Source: a virus. From it: a stretch of 64,000 nt of DNA. The stretch lies in the IMG/VR virus record IMGVR_UViG_3300042310_001117, positions 1 to 64,000 of that record; one strand, written 5' to 3'. The notes beneath the pieces were generated by a model. The model was not told the origin of the DNA. It worked only from the letters and a program-made list of their open reading frames with translations, and made no database searches. The translations under genes and the position numbers were made by a program. Positions 25,426-33,915 of the stretch are shown piece after piece (position 1 is the stretch's first letter; each line of letters starts with the position of its first letter).

Positions 25426-25862
25426 ACATAAAAATTATAATCAATTAGTTGTCTTGAGATATATGGAGTTATCTTAAAATCTTTAGCTTCGGGAAAATAA
25501 TCTGCAACTCTCATCCAAGATTCTTTTCTTTTGAAGCTTCTGACGACTAAGTTTTTAGAATGTTTTTTTGCCATTTTCAAAAGACCATTTGCTAAATCTT
25601 TGGTGAGATTCATAACTCCATCGCCGATAATATTGACAAAATCTTGATTGTTCTCTATCCAATCGCCCTTTATGACATTTGGACCTTTGAGCCAAGGATC
25701 TAAATCCATCTGATAATCTGATATGGAAACCAGCTTTTTTGTGCATCCAAGAAGCAATGTAGATCCATCAAGCATATATTCTTTATATATTTTTGCATCA
25801 TTCGTATTAGGATTAAGTGGATGAGGTTGTGGGCTACGCCAATACTCTTGATTTGCTTTCAT
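25413..25862 (-). CDS. Methyltransferase-like protein paired with the PaaK-like gene
   Basis: 149 residues. YWRSPQPHPLNPNTND, then STLLLGCTKKLVSISDYQMD and VIKGDWIENNQDFVNIIGDGVMNL, follow the order of a class I SAM-binding fold (TLLLGxT loop, acidic residue, DGVMN in place of motif IV), a form I have seen called methyltransferase-like in bacterial operons. The start at 25862 has no strong Shine-Dalgarno. Its tight overlap with the adenylating enzyme suggests they act on the same product. Confidence 0.6.
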   Translation of the reverse strand: MKANQEYWRSPQPHPLNPNTNDAKIYKEYMLDGSTLLLGCTKKLVSISDYQMDLDPWLKGPNVIKGDWIENNQDFVNIIGDGVMNLTKDLANGLLKMAKKHSKNLVVRSFKRKESWMRVADYFPEAKDFKITPYISRQLIDYNFYVWRF

Positions 25863-25959
25863 TTTTGACCAAAATATTTTTGTTGTGATACATAATATTG
25901 TATTGTGAAGCTAGTAAAAAAAATAATTTTTTAAAACAAATTGTGTTTCAAGGTTTTTA

Positions 25960-26214
25960 ATGATTAAAAATATGGATAATTTTCCTGAATACACTTTTCG
26001 TGTCAATACTATTGATCCTGTTGCTTTGGCGAGTCAAACATTGCCGAACAGCATGGAGAATATTATTTTGGGATTAAAAAATGCTGAAGTTCTTATTCCT
26101 TATTGGAACAAACCATTAAAACATGGTGATGTATTCACCCTTAATGGAAGTAAGGCAATAAGATGTTATGAAACTTATATTGGCAAAGAACCAAAAGTTC
26201 TTGAATTAATTTGA
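25960..26214 (+). CDS. Stand-alone copy of the shared C-terminal module
   Basis: 84 residues, nearly all of which align with the C-terminal module of the 22002 and 23392 genes (YTFRVNTIDPVALASQTLPN ... NKPLKHGDVFTLNGSKAIRC ... YIGKEPKVLEL), at lower identity. AAGG precedes the ATG. It sits eight bases before the 26222 gene. A free module could form mixed complexes with the two larger proteins, cap them, or anchor them to the virion; none is shown. Confidence 0.75.
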   Translation: MIKNMDNFPEYTFRVNTIDPVALASQTLPNSMENIILGLKNAEVLIPYWNKPLKHGDVFTLNGSKAIRCYETYIGKEPKVLELI

Positions 26215-26221
26215 GGTAAAT

Positions 26222-27835
26222 ATGAATAATCTATCTTTTTATAAATGGTTTGATCTAAGAGAAGCTGATGAGTATTCCCCTGATATAAAAAATGGTTTAG
26301 AAATATTCATGAAGCCAGATGACAATGTTATGATTTCAGCCGCTTCGATTATAGATGGAAATCTTACAGATACCCATGTTCCATTTATTTATCTAGAATC
26401 TACAGACACGATTTATTCGGGCATAACTGAAGGTTATCATGATAATTTAATTTATGCAAAAATTCGAGAAGACGCAAATATAGGTCTACAACTTAGAAAA
26501 GCTTATGATGGAATTTACCAAACACGTCCTGATGTGGTTGCTGCTGTTGGCAGGATAGGTTATAGGATTAATTTTGATAAATTAAAAAGAAGGCTTCCAA
26601 ATGATAATATCAAAAGATTTTTATATGGAGAGGATCAGACAAATTGGCCTGAACGTGTGAATTTAGACGCTATAGGCGATTCATTCAAAAGAATATTCAA
26701 TCAAATTGATTTAATAGCAATTTATGCTACCTCTAGACACCCTACCATCTCAGTTGGTGCAGCAGCATGTAAAAAATTAGAACAAGATGGTAAAATTATT
26801 GATCCATTAAAAACCATTGTTGTTTTTGGTAATAAAGCATACATATTCAGTGAATTTATTTCTTATTATGTGCCTCCTTATAAACCAGAACCTGTAATTA
26901 ATGTTGAACCACCTAAAGATATTAAAAAACCTATGAGTCTTTATCCGAAGGATTTCAAGCCAGAAACATGGCCACAAGCCAAAAAATGGGTAGGTCTTCC
27001 ACCCACAATAGGTGATTGGAACACAAACCATCAGAAATGGTTTAATTTGCGAGAAGCTGATGAATATTTTCCTACTATAGAAAATGGTTTAGAAATATTC
27101 AAAAAACCAGACGAAATCATTGATATTTCAGCTGCTGAAATTATAGATGGGGAGCTTACAGCGGCTCATAAACCATTTATTTATCTTGAATCCACAGACA
27201 CAAATTACTTAGGAGAAAATAAAACATATCACAGACAATTAATTGACAATGAAACCCGTAAAGACGAAAATATAGGAAGAAAACTTATCAAAGCTTATAA
27301 TGGAATTTATTCTAGATTTGGCGATGTTGTTTCTGCTGTTGGCAGGATAGGCTATAGGACTGATTTTGATCAATTAAAATTCACAGTTACAGAAAATAAT
27401 TTAAAAAAGTTTTTATATGGAGATGATCAGACAAATTGGCCTGAAACTATAAATTTTTACGCTATTTCCAATAAGGTCAAAAGAATTTTCGATCAAATTG
27501 ATTTAATATCAATTTATCAGGGGCCTCAAACACCCATATCAGTTGCAGCAGCAGCTTGCAAAAAATTAAAAGAAGATGGAGAACTTCGTGACCCATTAAA
27601 AACTATTGTGTTTTTTAACAACAAAATATACATGTTTGACGAATTTATTCCTCATGCAGAGTACTTCCAAAGCATTGTTGAACCTGAACCTGTAATTCAG
27701 CGTGAACCATCTAAAGATACGAAAAAAGAACCAGCCAGCTTTTTCCCTAAAGATTTCAAACCCAAAACATGGAAGGATGCTCGCAAATGGGCTGGTCTTC
27801 CACCCACAATAGGCGATTGGAATACGAACAGGTGA
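26222..27835 (+). CDS. Tandem-duplicated protein of unknown function with capsid-targeting-like N-terminus
   Basis: 537 residues behind TGAGGTAAAT. Two copies of a 260-residue domain: FYKWFDLREADEYSPDIKNGLEIFMKP (about residue 5) and HQKWFNLREADEYFPTIENGLEIFKKP (about 273), each followed by AAVGRIGYR, YGxDQTNWPE, IDLIxIY and ending in PKDFKPxTWxxAxKWxGLPPTIGDWNTN. Each half has a mixed alpha/beta make-up. No known family. The opening MNNLSFYKWFDLREA fits the shared leader pattern. The final TIGDWNTN at both repeat ends marks clean domain borders. Confidence 0.75.
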   Translation: MNNLSFYKWFDLREADEYSPDIKNGLEIFMKPDDNVMISAASIIDGNLTDTHVPFIYLESTDTIYSGITEGYHDNLIYAKIREDANIGLQLRKAYDGIYQTRPDVVAAVGRIGYRINFDKLKRRLPNDNIKRFLYGEDQTNWPERVNLDAIGDSFKRIFNQIDLIAIYATSRHPTISVGAAACKKLEQDGKIIDPLKTIVVFGNKAYIFSEFISYYVPPYKPEPVINVEPPKDIKKPMSLYPKDFKPETWPQAKKWVGLPPTIGDWNTNHQKWFNLREADEYFPTIENGLEIFKKPDEIIDISAAEIIDGELTAAHKPFIYLESTDTNYLGENKTYHRQLIDNETRKDENIGRKLIKAYNGIYSRFGDVVSAVGRIGYRTDFDQLKFTVTENNLKKFLYGDDQTNWPETINFYAISNKVKRIFDQIDLISIYQGPQTPISVAAAACKKLKEDGELRDPLKTIVFFNNKIYMFDEFIPHAEYFQSIVEPEPVIQREPSKDTKKEPASFFPKDFKPKTWKDARKWAGLPPTIGDWNTNR

Positions 27836-27860
27836 GGACGTATTTCTTTACTAGCCGCTG

Positions 27861-28877
27861 TTAGTTGCCGCCAAAATCGAATTCTGGCTTGAGATTAATT
27901 TCAACAATATCTTTGGAGGTACTCCATCTCCAAAAAGCGTAGCCAAAGCTACCGTCATGGCTACGCCAGCGAAGATAATACTTAATTGCGCCACTTGGAT
28001 AAATGCAATAGTTTTCTAGGCCACAATCTCTAACTAAACCAGTTTTAATGCTTTTGATTTTTGCAGCGCCAATCAAATCTTCTTCATTCAACCTCGAAGA
28101 AAATACTTCAACATTCTTCGCCCAAACACATTCGGGGTTATATGTGTATGGCCTTTTATTGATAATAAAGTTATCTGCAATAGGCAAATTATCAAAAAGC
28201 TGCTTTTGAACAACTGCTTTTTCTGTTGTTTCTAATTCATTGTTGCCTTTAACAGAAAACCAATGACGAACAACAGACTTGCAACCTTTTGCAGTTCTCT
28301 TCTCAACTGCCTTCATAAAAATCAAATTTTTATTTTCGAGAAAACTGATACAGTCCTGAAGTATTTTTCCAGTTGCGTGTCCACCTAGCACAATATGCAT
28401 TTCTCCTTTTGACAAACCATCTTTGTTTCCAGAAATTGCTCTCAATAACTTCATACGATATTTTTTCCTATTTGCTTTGTAGGCCGCTATAAATCTATTA
28501 TGATTTTCGCTAAAACTTTTTTCTACATCTTTTTTAATGGTAATTTTTGGAACTGTAATTTTTGGAACTGGAACAGAAGGAATGCCTTCTTTAATGGCTC
28601 TAAGCTGATGAGACAATTCAAGCATTTGTTTTTCTAATTCTTCGACCTTGTTCTGTCTAATTTGATCAACAAATATTTTGTTAAAAAGACCATGCTTGCG
28701 AATAATATTCAAATCAGATGCAAACAAATTATTGCAATTTTTACGAATATTTTTAATCCACTGCAATGCAGCGTGTTCCAAAGATCCAATATCACCAGAG
28801 GAAGGAATGCCAGAAGTTTGCAAAAACTTGCAAAAAATCATTGTTCGATCATTGCCTTGCTTTTCGTCTTGCGTCAT
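27861..28877 (-). CDS. Hypothetical protein with coiled coil and winged-helix-like middle
   Basis: 338 residues after GAGGTTAGAGTC. Residues about 75-100 are coiled coil (VEELEKQMLELSHQLRAIKE), then a Pro/Val/Ile-rich linker with a repeated VPKITVPKIT. Residues about 140-210 look like a winged helix (LLRAISGNKDGLSKGEMHIVLGGHATGKILQDCISFLENKNLI). The C-terminus is Trp- and Tyr-rich (YYLRWRSHDGSFGYAFWRWS). DNA binding is plausible. It has its own promoter at 28926-28954. Confidence 0.6.
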   Translation of the reverse strand: MTQDEKQGNDRTMIFCKFLQTSGIPSSGDIGSLEHAALQWIKNIRKNCNNLFASDLNIIRKHGLFNKIFVDQIRQNKVEELEKQMLELSHQLRAIKEGIPSVPVPKITVPKITIKKDVEKSFSENHNRFIAAYKANRKKYRMKLLRAISGNKDGLSKGEMHIVLGGHATGKILQDCISFLENKNLIFMKAVEKRTAKGCKSVVRHWFSVKGNNELETTEKAVVQKQLFDNLPIADNFIINKRPYTYNPECVWAKNVEVFSSRLNEEDLIGAAKIKSIKTGLVRDCGLENYCIYPSGAIKYYLRWRSHDGSFGYAFWRWSTSKDIVEINLKPEFDFGGN

Positions 28878-28925
28878 GACTCTAACCTCATCTTGTGTCT
28901 GTCGGAGCTAAAGCTCAACAATAAG

Positions 28926-28954
28926 ATAATATGGTATTAAGATCCAGTTGTAAA
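28926..28954 (-). promoter_or_regulatory. Sigma-70-type promoter TTTACA-N17-TATTAT
   Basis: On the minus strand GCTTTACA (TTTACA 28954-28949), 17 bases, TATTAT (28931-28926), about 50 bases ahead of the 28877 start. Confidence 0.75.
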
Positions 28955-29072
28955 GCAATTTTCCAAGCAACTGCCACAAATTTAAGCCAAAATGTTATGT
29001 TTTTGTCAGTCAAAAGCATAAATATCATGGTTGAATGGAATTTTTCGCCCAGTGTCCATAACAAGGAGGTAT

Positions 29073-29411
29073 ATGGAATGTTTACTTTTATTTCTAGCTA
29101 GCATTGTATATTTTTCTTATGCATACATAGCATTTAATGATTTTTTTGATAAAAACAGTTATAATTATTTTACGATTTGCATGATCATAGGTTTTTTTTA
29201 CAGTCTACTTTGGTATTGGTCCACCAAAATTGTTGACAATAAAGAAGAATTCTTCATATTTGTTTTAATGTGGGACTTGGTTTATATAGCGGTTTTTTAC
29301 TTTACCCCTTTAATTTTCTTCAACGTAAAACTAGACTATTGGGGAATTTTTGGAATGATAACAATGTTTATAGGCTTAATAATCATGAAAATTGGCCACA
29401 TGATTAACTAA
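29073..29411 (+). CDS. Four-helix membrane protein
   Basis: 112 residues from the ATG at 29073, directly downstream of AAGGAGG; the longer frame starts 14 codons earlier without support. Four hydrophobic helices (LLLFLASIVYFSYAYIAF, FTICMIIGFFYSLLWYW, FFIFVLMWDLVYIAVFYF, YWGIFGMITMFIGLIIMKI). The overall plan resembles small four-TM inner-membrane proteins, but no family motif is certain. A terminator follows. Confidence 0.65.
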   Translation: MECLLLFLASIVYFSYAYIAFNDFFDKNSYNYFTICMIIGFFYSLLWYWSTKIVDNKEEFFIFVLMWDLVYIAVFYFTPLIFFNVKLDYWGIFGMITMFIGLIIMKIGHMIN

Positions 29412-29431
29412 TGGAAATTTTTAGAGTGAAT

Positions 29432-29463
29432 AAAAAAGGCCAGCTTTTTAGCTGGCCTTTTCA
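29432..29463. terminator. Bidirectional intrinsic terminator
   Basis: AAAAGGCCAGC / GCTGGCCTTTT with loop TTTTTA, between the converging 29073 and 29467 genes. Confidence 0.9.
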
Positions 29464-29466
29464 TTA

Positions 29467-30255
29467 TCACTCGACAATTCCGGGTACAGGTCCAATATTC
29501 TCTAAAATCCACTCTTTACCCTTTACCTTACAGAGCATCATAAAAAGTATATATTCAAAAAAATTATCACTTTCTAGATAAATCTTTCTCTTCTTAGGTG
29601 ACATAAAAGCCAACTTCTTAGCAAGTTCTAAAGCTTTCCTGTACTCATCTCTAGCCCTTTTTCTTTCATCACGAAGAATGATCTTTTTCTTCTCGATTTT
29701 TATGTCTTTCCATTCTGGAAATCTTCGATCAATCACCAATGTTGCTAATTCCTTAGAATAATTGTGGAATTTTACGAGGTTATAAATATACATCTTCCTC
29801 CTTTCCACTTTGATCTCATTTGAGAAATTCAATTTATGGCCACTGCTGATAGAAGCATTCTCTTCAGCGAGATAAGCAGGCTGTCCCGAAAGAGTGTTTT
29901 GCAACTTCCCAAGAATAAAATTAGCAAACTGTAAATCATCGGGAACATCATATAAGTCAAAAAAACCAAACCGACAGACAGCAGCATGATGCTTTTCTGT
30001 CAAATATTCATGCCTTTCGGCATTATATCGCTTGCTTCCTGAGTGGAAATGACCCAGAAACTTTTTGTTTTCAACGAGCTTCTCGATGACCCAAGAGGAT
30101 GGGTCTTTACCCATATCACTGCACAACAGGATGCACTTGTCACCTTCGACAGTAGGCTTGATGAACGGATACTTCCTGAGAATTATGCTAGCCACATGTG
30201 CGGTCTTGGCGGCATCGAAACGATGGATGTAAAACCAAACTTTCTTGACGTTCAT
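29467..30255 (-). CDS. Hypothetical protein
   Basis: 262 residues from the ATG at 30255, selected by GGAG with eight bases of spacing; an in-frame ATG 11 codons upstream lacks one. The product is basic and helical, with VWFYIHRFDAAKTAHVASIILR at the N-terminus and a long charged helix near residue 200 (KKKIILRDERKRARDEYRKALE). The N-terminal part resembles a DHH-like or nucleotide-binding strand-helix order only loosely. No family assigned. Confidence 0.6.
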   Translation of the reverse strand: MNVKKVWFYIHRFDAAKTAHVASIILRKYPFIKPTVEGDKCILLCSDMGKDPSSWVIEKLVENKKFLGHFHSGSKRYNAERHEYLTEKHHAAVCRFGFFDLYDVPDDLQFANFILGKLQNTLSGQPAYLAEENASISSGHKLNFSNEIKVERRKMYIYNLVKFHNYSKELATLVIDRRFPEWKDIKIEKKKIILRDERKRARDEYRKALELAKKLAFMSPKKRKIYLESDNFFEYILFMMLCKVKGKEWILENIGPVPGIVE

Positions 30256-30341
30256 TTCCAGTTCTCCGTCTGTTACCCTGATCTCCACATCTCTTATTCG
30301 GATTGAATCTCAGTTATTTCATAAAATTCTTCTGCTAAAAA

Positions 30342-30611
30342 TCAAACTTTTCTCAAGCATACTATTGGTTTATTGCTATTACGATGAACGACAAATATGT
30401 CATTCTTGGAAATATAGGCAATATGCTTCTTCCTGCAAAGTTTAACCTTGCTGCATATTTCTTCTTGACTTGGACTTGAAATTTGCAAGATTGAATCAGT
30501 GTCGGAAATCTTGTCTATCATCCATTCATCGACTTCCTTGTCATAGGTGCTGTCAACCAAGCATAATCTCAGATCGACATTTTTGCCTAATGGGTTTTTC
30601 ATTTTATCCAT
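30342..30611 (-). CDS. Small hypothetical protein
   Basis: 89 residues, with AAGGGA at the first ATG and an alternative ATG three codons on (30602) at a better distance. Beta-rich with several Cys (LRLCLVDSTYDKEVDEW, EEICSKVKLCRKKH). No family recognised. A TTTACA box lies upstream at the minus strand 30676 region but its -10 is off-spacing. Confidence 0.5.
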   Translation of the reverse strand: MDKMKNPLGKNVDLRLCLVDSTYDKEVDEWMIDKISDTDSILQISSPSQEEICSKVKLCRKKHIAYISKNDIFVVHRNSNKPIVCLRKV

Positions 30612-30689
30612 TCCCTTCGATAGTTTGTTTTATCCCCTATTAACTTATAGAATTTAAGGTAATTTGTAAACAGAAAATGAAAAAAAATT

Positions 30690-31163
30690 ATGATATATTG
30701 TGATTTAGATGGTGTTCTTGTTGATTTAGTTGGAAAGCTAAGTGAGATATATGGATTTAAACTTAACAATGGAGAAACATTTATAGATTATTTTAACAAT
30801 TATATTGACAAGCTTACAAGCAAAGAAAAAATTGATTTTTGGGCAAATTTACCTGAAACAAAAGACTGTCAAATTCTATGGAATTATATAAAAAAATATA
30901 AACCTTATATCCTGACATCATGTTCGGAATCAAAGGAAGCATGTGATGGGAAAAACATATGGTGCCAGAATCATATTGGTGTTTCTGGTAAAAGAATCAT
31001 CTGTGTCGAGAAAAGCAAGGTGAAAAAATATTACGCTAGTGCAGGGAAAATACTAATAGATGATCTTCACATCAACATTCAAGAATGGCGTGATTGGGGT
31101 GGGAATGGAATATTGCATGTTAATGCAGAAAGCACTATCAAAGCATTAACATCAATTCGGTAA
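30690..31163 (+). CDS. HAD-superfamily 5'(3')-deoxyribonucleotidase-like phosphatase
   Basis: 157 residues. Motif I is MIYCDLDGVLVDL (nucleophile Asp5, acid Asp7), motif II is the Thr/Ser in ILTSCSESKE (about residue 73), a Lys in the RIICVEKSKVKKYY stretch, and motif IV is ILIDDLHINIQEW. The length and motif spacing fit the 5'-nucleotidase group found in many phages, which dephosphorylate deoxynucleotides. No clear ribosome-binding site. Confidence 0.75.
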   Translation: MIYCDLDGVLVDLVGKLSEIYGFKLNNGETFIDYFNNYIDKLTSKEKIDFWANLPETKDCQILWNYIKKYKPYILTSCSESKEACDGKNIWCQNHIGVSGKRIICVEKSKVKKYYASAGKILIDDLHINIQEWRDWGGNGILHVNAESTIKALTSIR

Positions 31164-31712
31164 TTGAGTCTTAGGCATTAAAATTTTTAATTTGTCTTTT
31201 AATGATTCGGCAATTTTCTGAACATAGTCTAATTTGCTAGTTTGCATGATCTTCAGAATGCTTTCTAAGTAAAAATAAACAGACGATGCTAATTTGGCAA
31301 CTAGCAATATGGCTTCTTGATTTGCCGCAAAACCTGTCAAATGCGCTATTCCAATTGCTGCTGGTCCCGCAATTAATGGATTAATTGCTGCCAATTTGAC
31401 TAATTCAATAAGTTGATCTTTCAATTCAATCCAATTTGAAATTTTTTTCGGTTCATTTAATATCTTTGACAAAGAAATTCCACTGCTAACCAAAACATGT
31501 GTTGTGGGACCCAAAAGAAAAAACATCTTCTTCATCCCTATAAATTTATCTAATTTTTCTGCTATTTTTAAAGTTTTTTCGCCGTAACTCAATGCCTTTT
31601 TAATATGCTTTTCTGCTGCCAATTCTTCCCAAGCATCCAATATGTTATTGGACCCCATATGTAAACCCATATCAGTATACGATTCAATATATTTTCTAAA
31701 ACTAATTTCCAT
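31152..31712 (-). CDS. Helical protein with capsid-targeting-like N-terminus
   Basis: 186 residues starting MEISFRKYIESYTD, matching the aromatic leader pattern. The body is helical with moderately hydrophobic stretches (FFLLGPTTHVLVSSGISL, AAINPLIAGPAAIGIAHL) that could insert in a membrane. Converges with the nucleotidase gene, overlapping it by 12 bases. No family recognised. Confidence 0.6.
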   Translation of the reverse strand: MEISFRKYIESYTDMGLHMGSNNILDAWEELAAEKHIKKALSYGEKTLKIAEKLDKFIGMKKMFFLLGPTTHVLVSSGISLSKILNEPKKISNWIELKDQLIELVKLAAINPLIAGPAAIGIAHLTGFAANQEAILLVAKLASSVYFYLESILKIMQTSKLDYVQKIAESLKDKLKILMPKTQLPN

Positions 31713-31779
31713 ACAATTATCTATAATGATTTATTGTTTTTTAGACAATAGCATCATTAGTAAAAAATTCAACGATTTG

Positions 31780-32913
31780 TCAAGTAGCTGTAGAAATATT
31801 ATTGAATATGCAAGAGATATTATGAAGGTATTTCACATATTCTCCTGTGTCATAATATGCTTCATTATTGATGAAGAAGCAAAATTTTGGAAATGGATTT
31901 TTTCTTAATGGATCAACGAGTTTTGCTGTCGTATTAAGAAATCCAATTTTTTGCCCATGATCGGAATAAATTTGTGCAATTTCAAGAAGATGTTCATTTC
32001 TTTCGGGGCAAAAAGGCTCTGCTTGCATCAAAGACAAAAGAGCCGATTCATCATCCCCCAGTTTTCTTTGGCACTCAGAAATGAAAACCAAGACCATGTA
32101 GCCCATTTCATCTAAGCGATCTGCTTTTGATGTGTTGTTGAAATTGTGAACAATATTAAGATATTGTTGGAAAAAGAAAATAGCTCTTCTGGCACATTCT
32201 TTCATGTGTGAGTCACCAAATGGCCATATGCTTTTTTTATCAACAACTGCATCTCGGTAACTTTTGGCAATATAAAACAAATGATATATGTCAATATTCA
32301 TTTTATTTTCTAGCAAAAGATCTTTTTCAATTTCTAGAGCATCACTATAAAATTTATAAGGACTAAACCAAGTTTTGCCATCTCCATAAATAACATGTCT
32401 AAATTTTGATGAAAGACTGTTCCTGACAAAATCTTCTCCAACTTCTTCCATGTAAATGGTTTCATGTCGTTTATCGTGTTTAAATTTCCATGGTAATTTA
32501 GAATTCCATAGCCAACATCTATAATAAACGCAATTGTTTTGTTGTGCAGTAATATTAAAGCTTTGATTTGATGTATCGTTGATTGGTGTCCAATCGAAAT
32601 CATCATCAACTAGAATAATTTCGTCGGCATCTATTCTTAAAATCCAATCGCAATTATGTGAGGCCTGTAAAGCTTTTTGTAGAGCATGATCACGATTGTA
32701 GCCGGGATATTGCCAAGGAATTTCATAAATGAACCCGGGTATATTTTTCTCTTTAAAAAAATTACGAATTATATCTTGAGTGCCATCATTAGATCCATTA
32801 TCTTGAATGACCCAATAATCAATAAACTTGTAACAAGATTCTAGCATTCTGTGAATAACATGTGCCTCGTTGGCAACCATTGTATTCAAACAGATTTTTA
32901 CTTTCTTGAGCAT
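31780..32913 (-). CDS. GT2-family glycosyltransferase with helical C-terminus
   Basis: 377 residues from the ATG at 32913 (AAGGATTGTATA upstream); the longer frame runs into the repeated hairpin element. GT-A fold: KICLNTMVANEAHVIHRML, then VIQDNGSNDGTQDII and the DxD motif in WILRIDADEIILVDDD. The C-terminal half is alpha-helical, in the manner of tetratricopeptide-bearing GT2 proteins (AYRDAVVDKK... DDESALLSLMQAEPFCPER). Acceptor unknown; the group includes enzymes acting on proteins and lipid-linked glycans. Confidence 0.8.
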   Translation of the reverse strand: MLKKVKICLNTMVANEAHVIHRMLESCYKFIDYWVIQDNGSNDGTQDIIRNFFKEKNIPGFIYEIPWQYPGYNRDHALQKALQASHNCDWILRIDADEIILVDDDFDWTPINDTSNQSFNITAQQNNCVYYRCWLWNSKLPWKFKHDKRHETIYMEEVGEDFVRNSLSSKFRHVIYGDGKTWFSPYKFYSDALEIEKDLLLENKMNIDIYHLFYIAKSYRDAVVDKKSIWPFGDSHMKECARRAIFFFQQYLNIVHNFNNTSKADRLDEMGYMVLVFISECQRKLGDDESALLSLMQAEPFCPERNEHLLEIAQIYSDHGQKIGFLNTTAKLVDPLRKNPFPKFCFFINNEAYYDTGEYVKYLHNISCIFNNISTAT

Positions 32914-32930
32914 TATACAATCCTTATTCG

Positions 32931-32955
32931 CCGTCAACGGATGACGGATTTCTTT
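32931..32955 (-). repeat. Recurrent hairpin element, copy 1
   Basis: Plus-strand CCGTC-AACGGAT-GACGG plus ATTTCTTT. It forms a 5-bp hairpin with a seven-base loop and lies 18 bases upstream of the leftward 32913 start. The same 25-base element recurs at 38769-38793 and 47748-47772. Confidence 0.8.
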
Positions 32956-32978
32956 CCCAAAGAAATAAACTTTGAATG

Positions 32979-33347
32979 TCAATCTTCGTCAATAATAGAT
33001 GGCAGTTCAGGTAAAGACATACCTTTATTTTTCATTTGACGAAAAATAAGACTGGTAGCCAAGTGTAATAATCCTACACTATCATAAGGTGTGAATCTAT
33101 TTAATTCTATTTTTATTCCTTGTTCATCTTTATTAGACATTGGCAACAAAAGAATGTAAGAATTATTGGGACGTTTGCGGAATTCATTAAGAAGCTGTTC
33201 TTTCGTTGCTAATTCCAAATCATCCAAAACAGCTTGTGACTGTAATGATTCAATTTTACGCAGCATAATAGAACGATATATCAATAAAAAAATTGTTAAT
33301 ACCGACACACCTAAAATAAAACCAGATAATAAATAATTCATATTCAT
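32979..33347 (-). CDS. Single-TM protein
   Basis: 122 residues from the ATG at 33347 (GGTAGTGAAATA upstream), the likeliest start since the longer frame overlaps the preceding gene. N-terminal transmembrane helix (LLSGFILGVSVLTIFLLIY) then a coiled-coil segment (RKIESLQSQAVLDDLELATKEQLL) and a soluble cytoplasmic or periplasmic domain. No family recognised. Confidence 0.6.
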   Translation of the reverse strand: MNMNYLLSGFILGVSVLTIFLLIYRSIMLRKIESLQSQAVLDDLELATKEQLLNEFRKRPNNSYILLLPMSNKDEQGIKIELNRFTPYDSVGLLHLATSLIFRQMKNKGMSLPELPSIIDED

Positions 33348-33354
33348 TATTTCA

Positions 33355-33783
33355 CTACCTTTTATGCCAAAAGGAACCACAGATAGCAGCACCATATATA
33401 TTCTGTTTGTAAATATAAGATAATGCTATTTTATCTTCTATTGAACGCCATACAGATTTATCAAGAGGCAATCTTGAAAGCGTAAACTCATCAATATTTA
33501 TTGCTTTCCTTTCAAACAAATCAATATCTGTGCTTTCTATTTTATCGATTTTAGTAATTGCTTCTTCGTCTACCTCCCAAATTTCACCAAATACAGAAGT
33601 AGAAACTTGAAGTTTATTTTTTTCAGCCATTCTTTGATCAACCAAAGCTGGATAACCATTTAGTGCATACATGCTGTATTCGGGCTTTGTTTTAGCAGTA
33701 CCCAAATAAATCTGTCCATTCAAAGCGTAGTTTCTAGAGAACCCCATTTTTAGAGTTCCATAAACAAAAAGCAATATGTTCAT
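33355..33783 (-). CDS. Gamma-glutamylcyclotransferase-like (AIG2-like) protein
   Basis: 142 residues. It starts MNILLFVYGTLKMGFSRNYAL with the YGTL motif typical of the family; GEIWEVDEEAITKIDKIES corresponds to the strand-helix carrying the second conserved block. Such enzymes release 5-oxoproline from gamma-glutamyl peptides, and are used in glutathione turnover. The catalytic Glu is not securely identified. Start overlaps the preceding small gene as ATGA. Confidence 0.75.
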   Translation of the reverse strand: MNILLFVYGTLKMGFSRNYALNGQIYLGTAKTKPEYSMYALNGYPALVDQRMAEKNKLQVSTSVFGEIWEVDEEAITKIDKIESTDIDLFERKAINIDEFTLSRLPLDKSVWRSIEDKIALSYIYKQNIYGAAICGSFWHKR

Positions 33784-33911
33784 TCATCTTCCTTAATTCT
33801 TGTTGTTTCTTCTTTATTAGTTCTTGTAAGAGCAACCATGAAAGCACAAATTACAAACATGCTTAACATGAAAAACATAAAAGAACCAAAGTGATAGAGT
33901 ATTAATTCCAT
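33780..33911 (-). CDS. 43-residue membrane peptide
   Basis: ATG at 33911 opens a frame with one hydrophobic helix (FMFFMLSMFVICAFMVAL) and a charged tail (TRTNKEETTRIKEDE). Its stop overlaps the start of the gamma-glutamylcyclotransferase-like gene (GAATGA), which is the pattern of translational coupling. Function unknown. Confidence 0.5.
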   Translation of the reverse strand: MELILYHFGSFMFFMLSMFVICAFMVALTRTNKEETTRIKEDE

Positions 33912-33915
33912 AGTT

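Noticed and set aside
32890-32970. TTGACG with TATAAT as a promoter for the 32913 glycosyltransferase
   Set aside because: The spacing is only 14 bases and the TATAAT overlaps the start codon.
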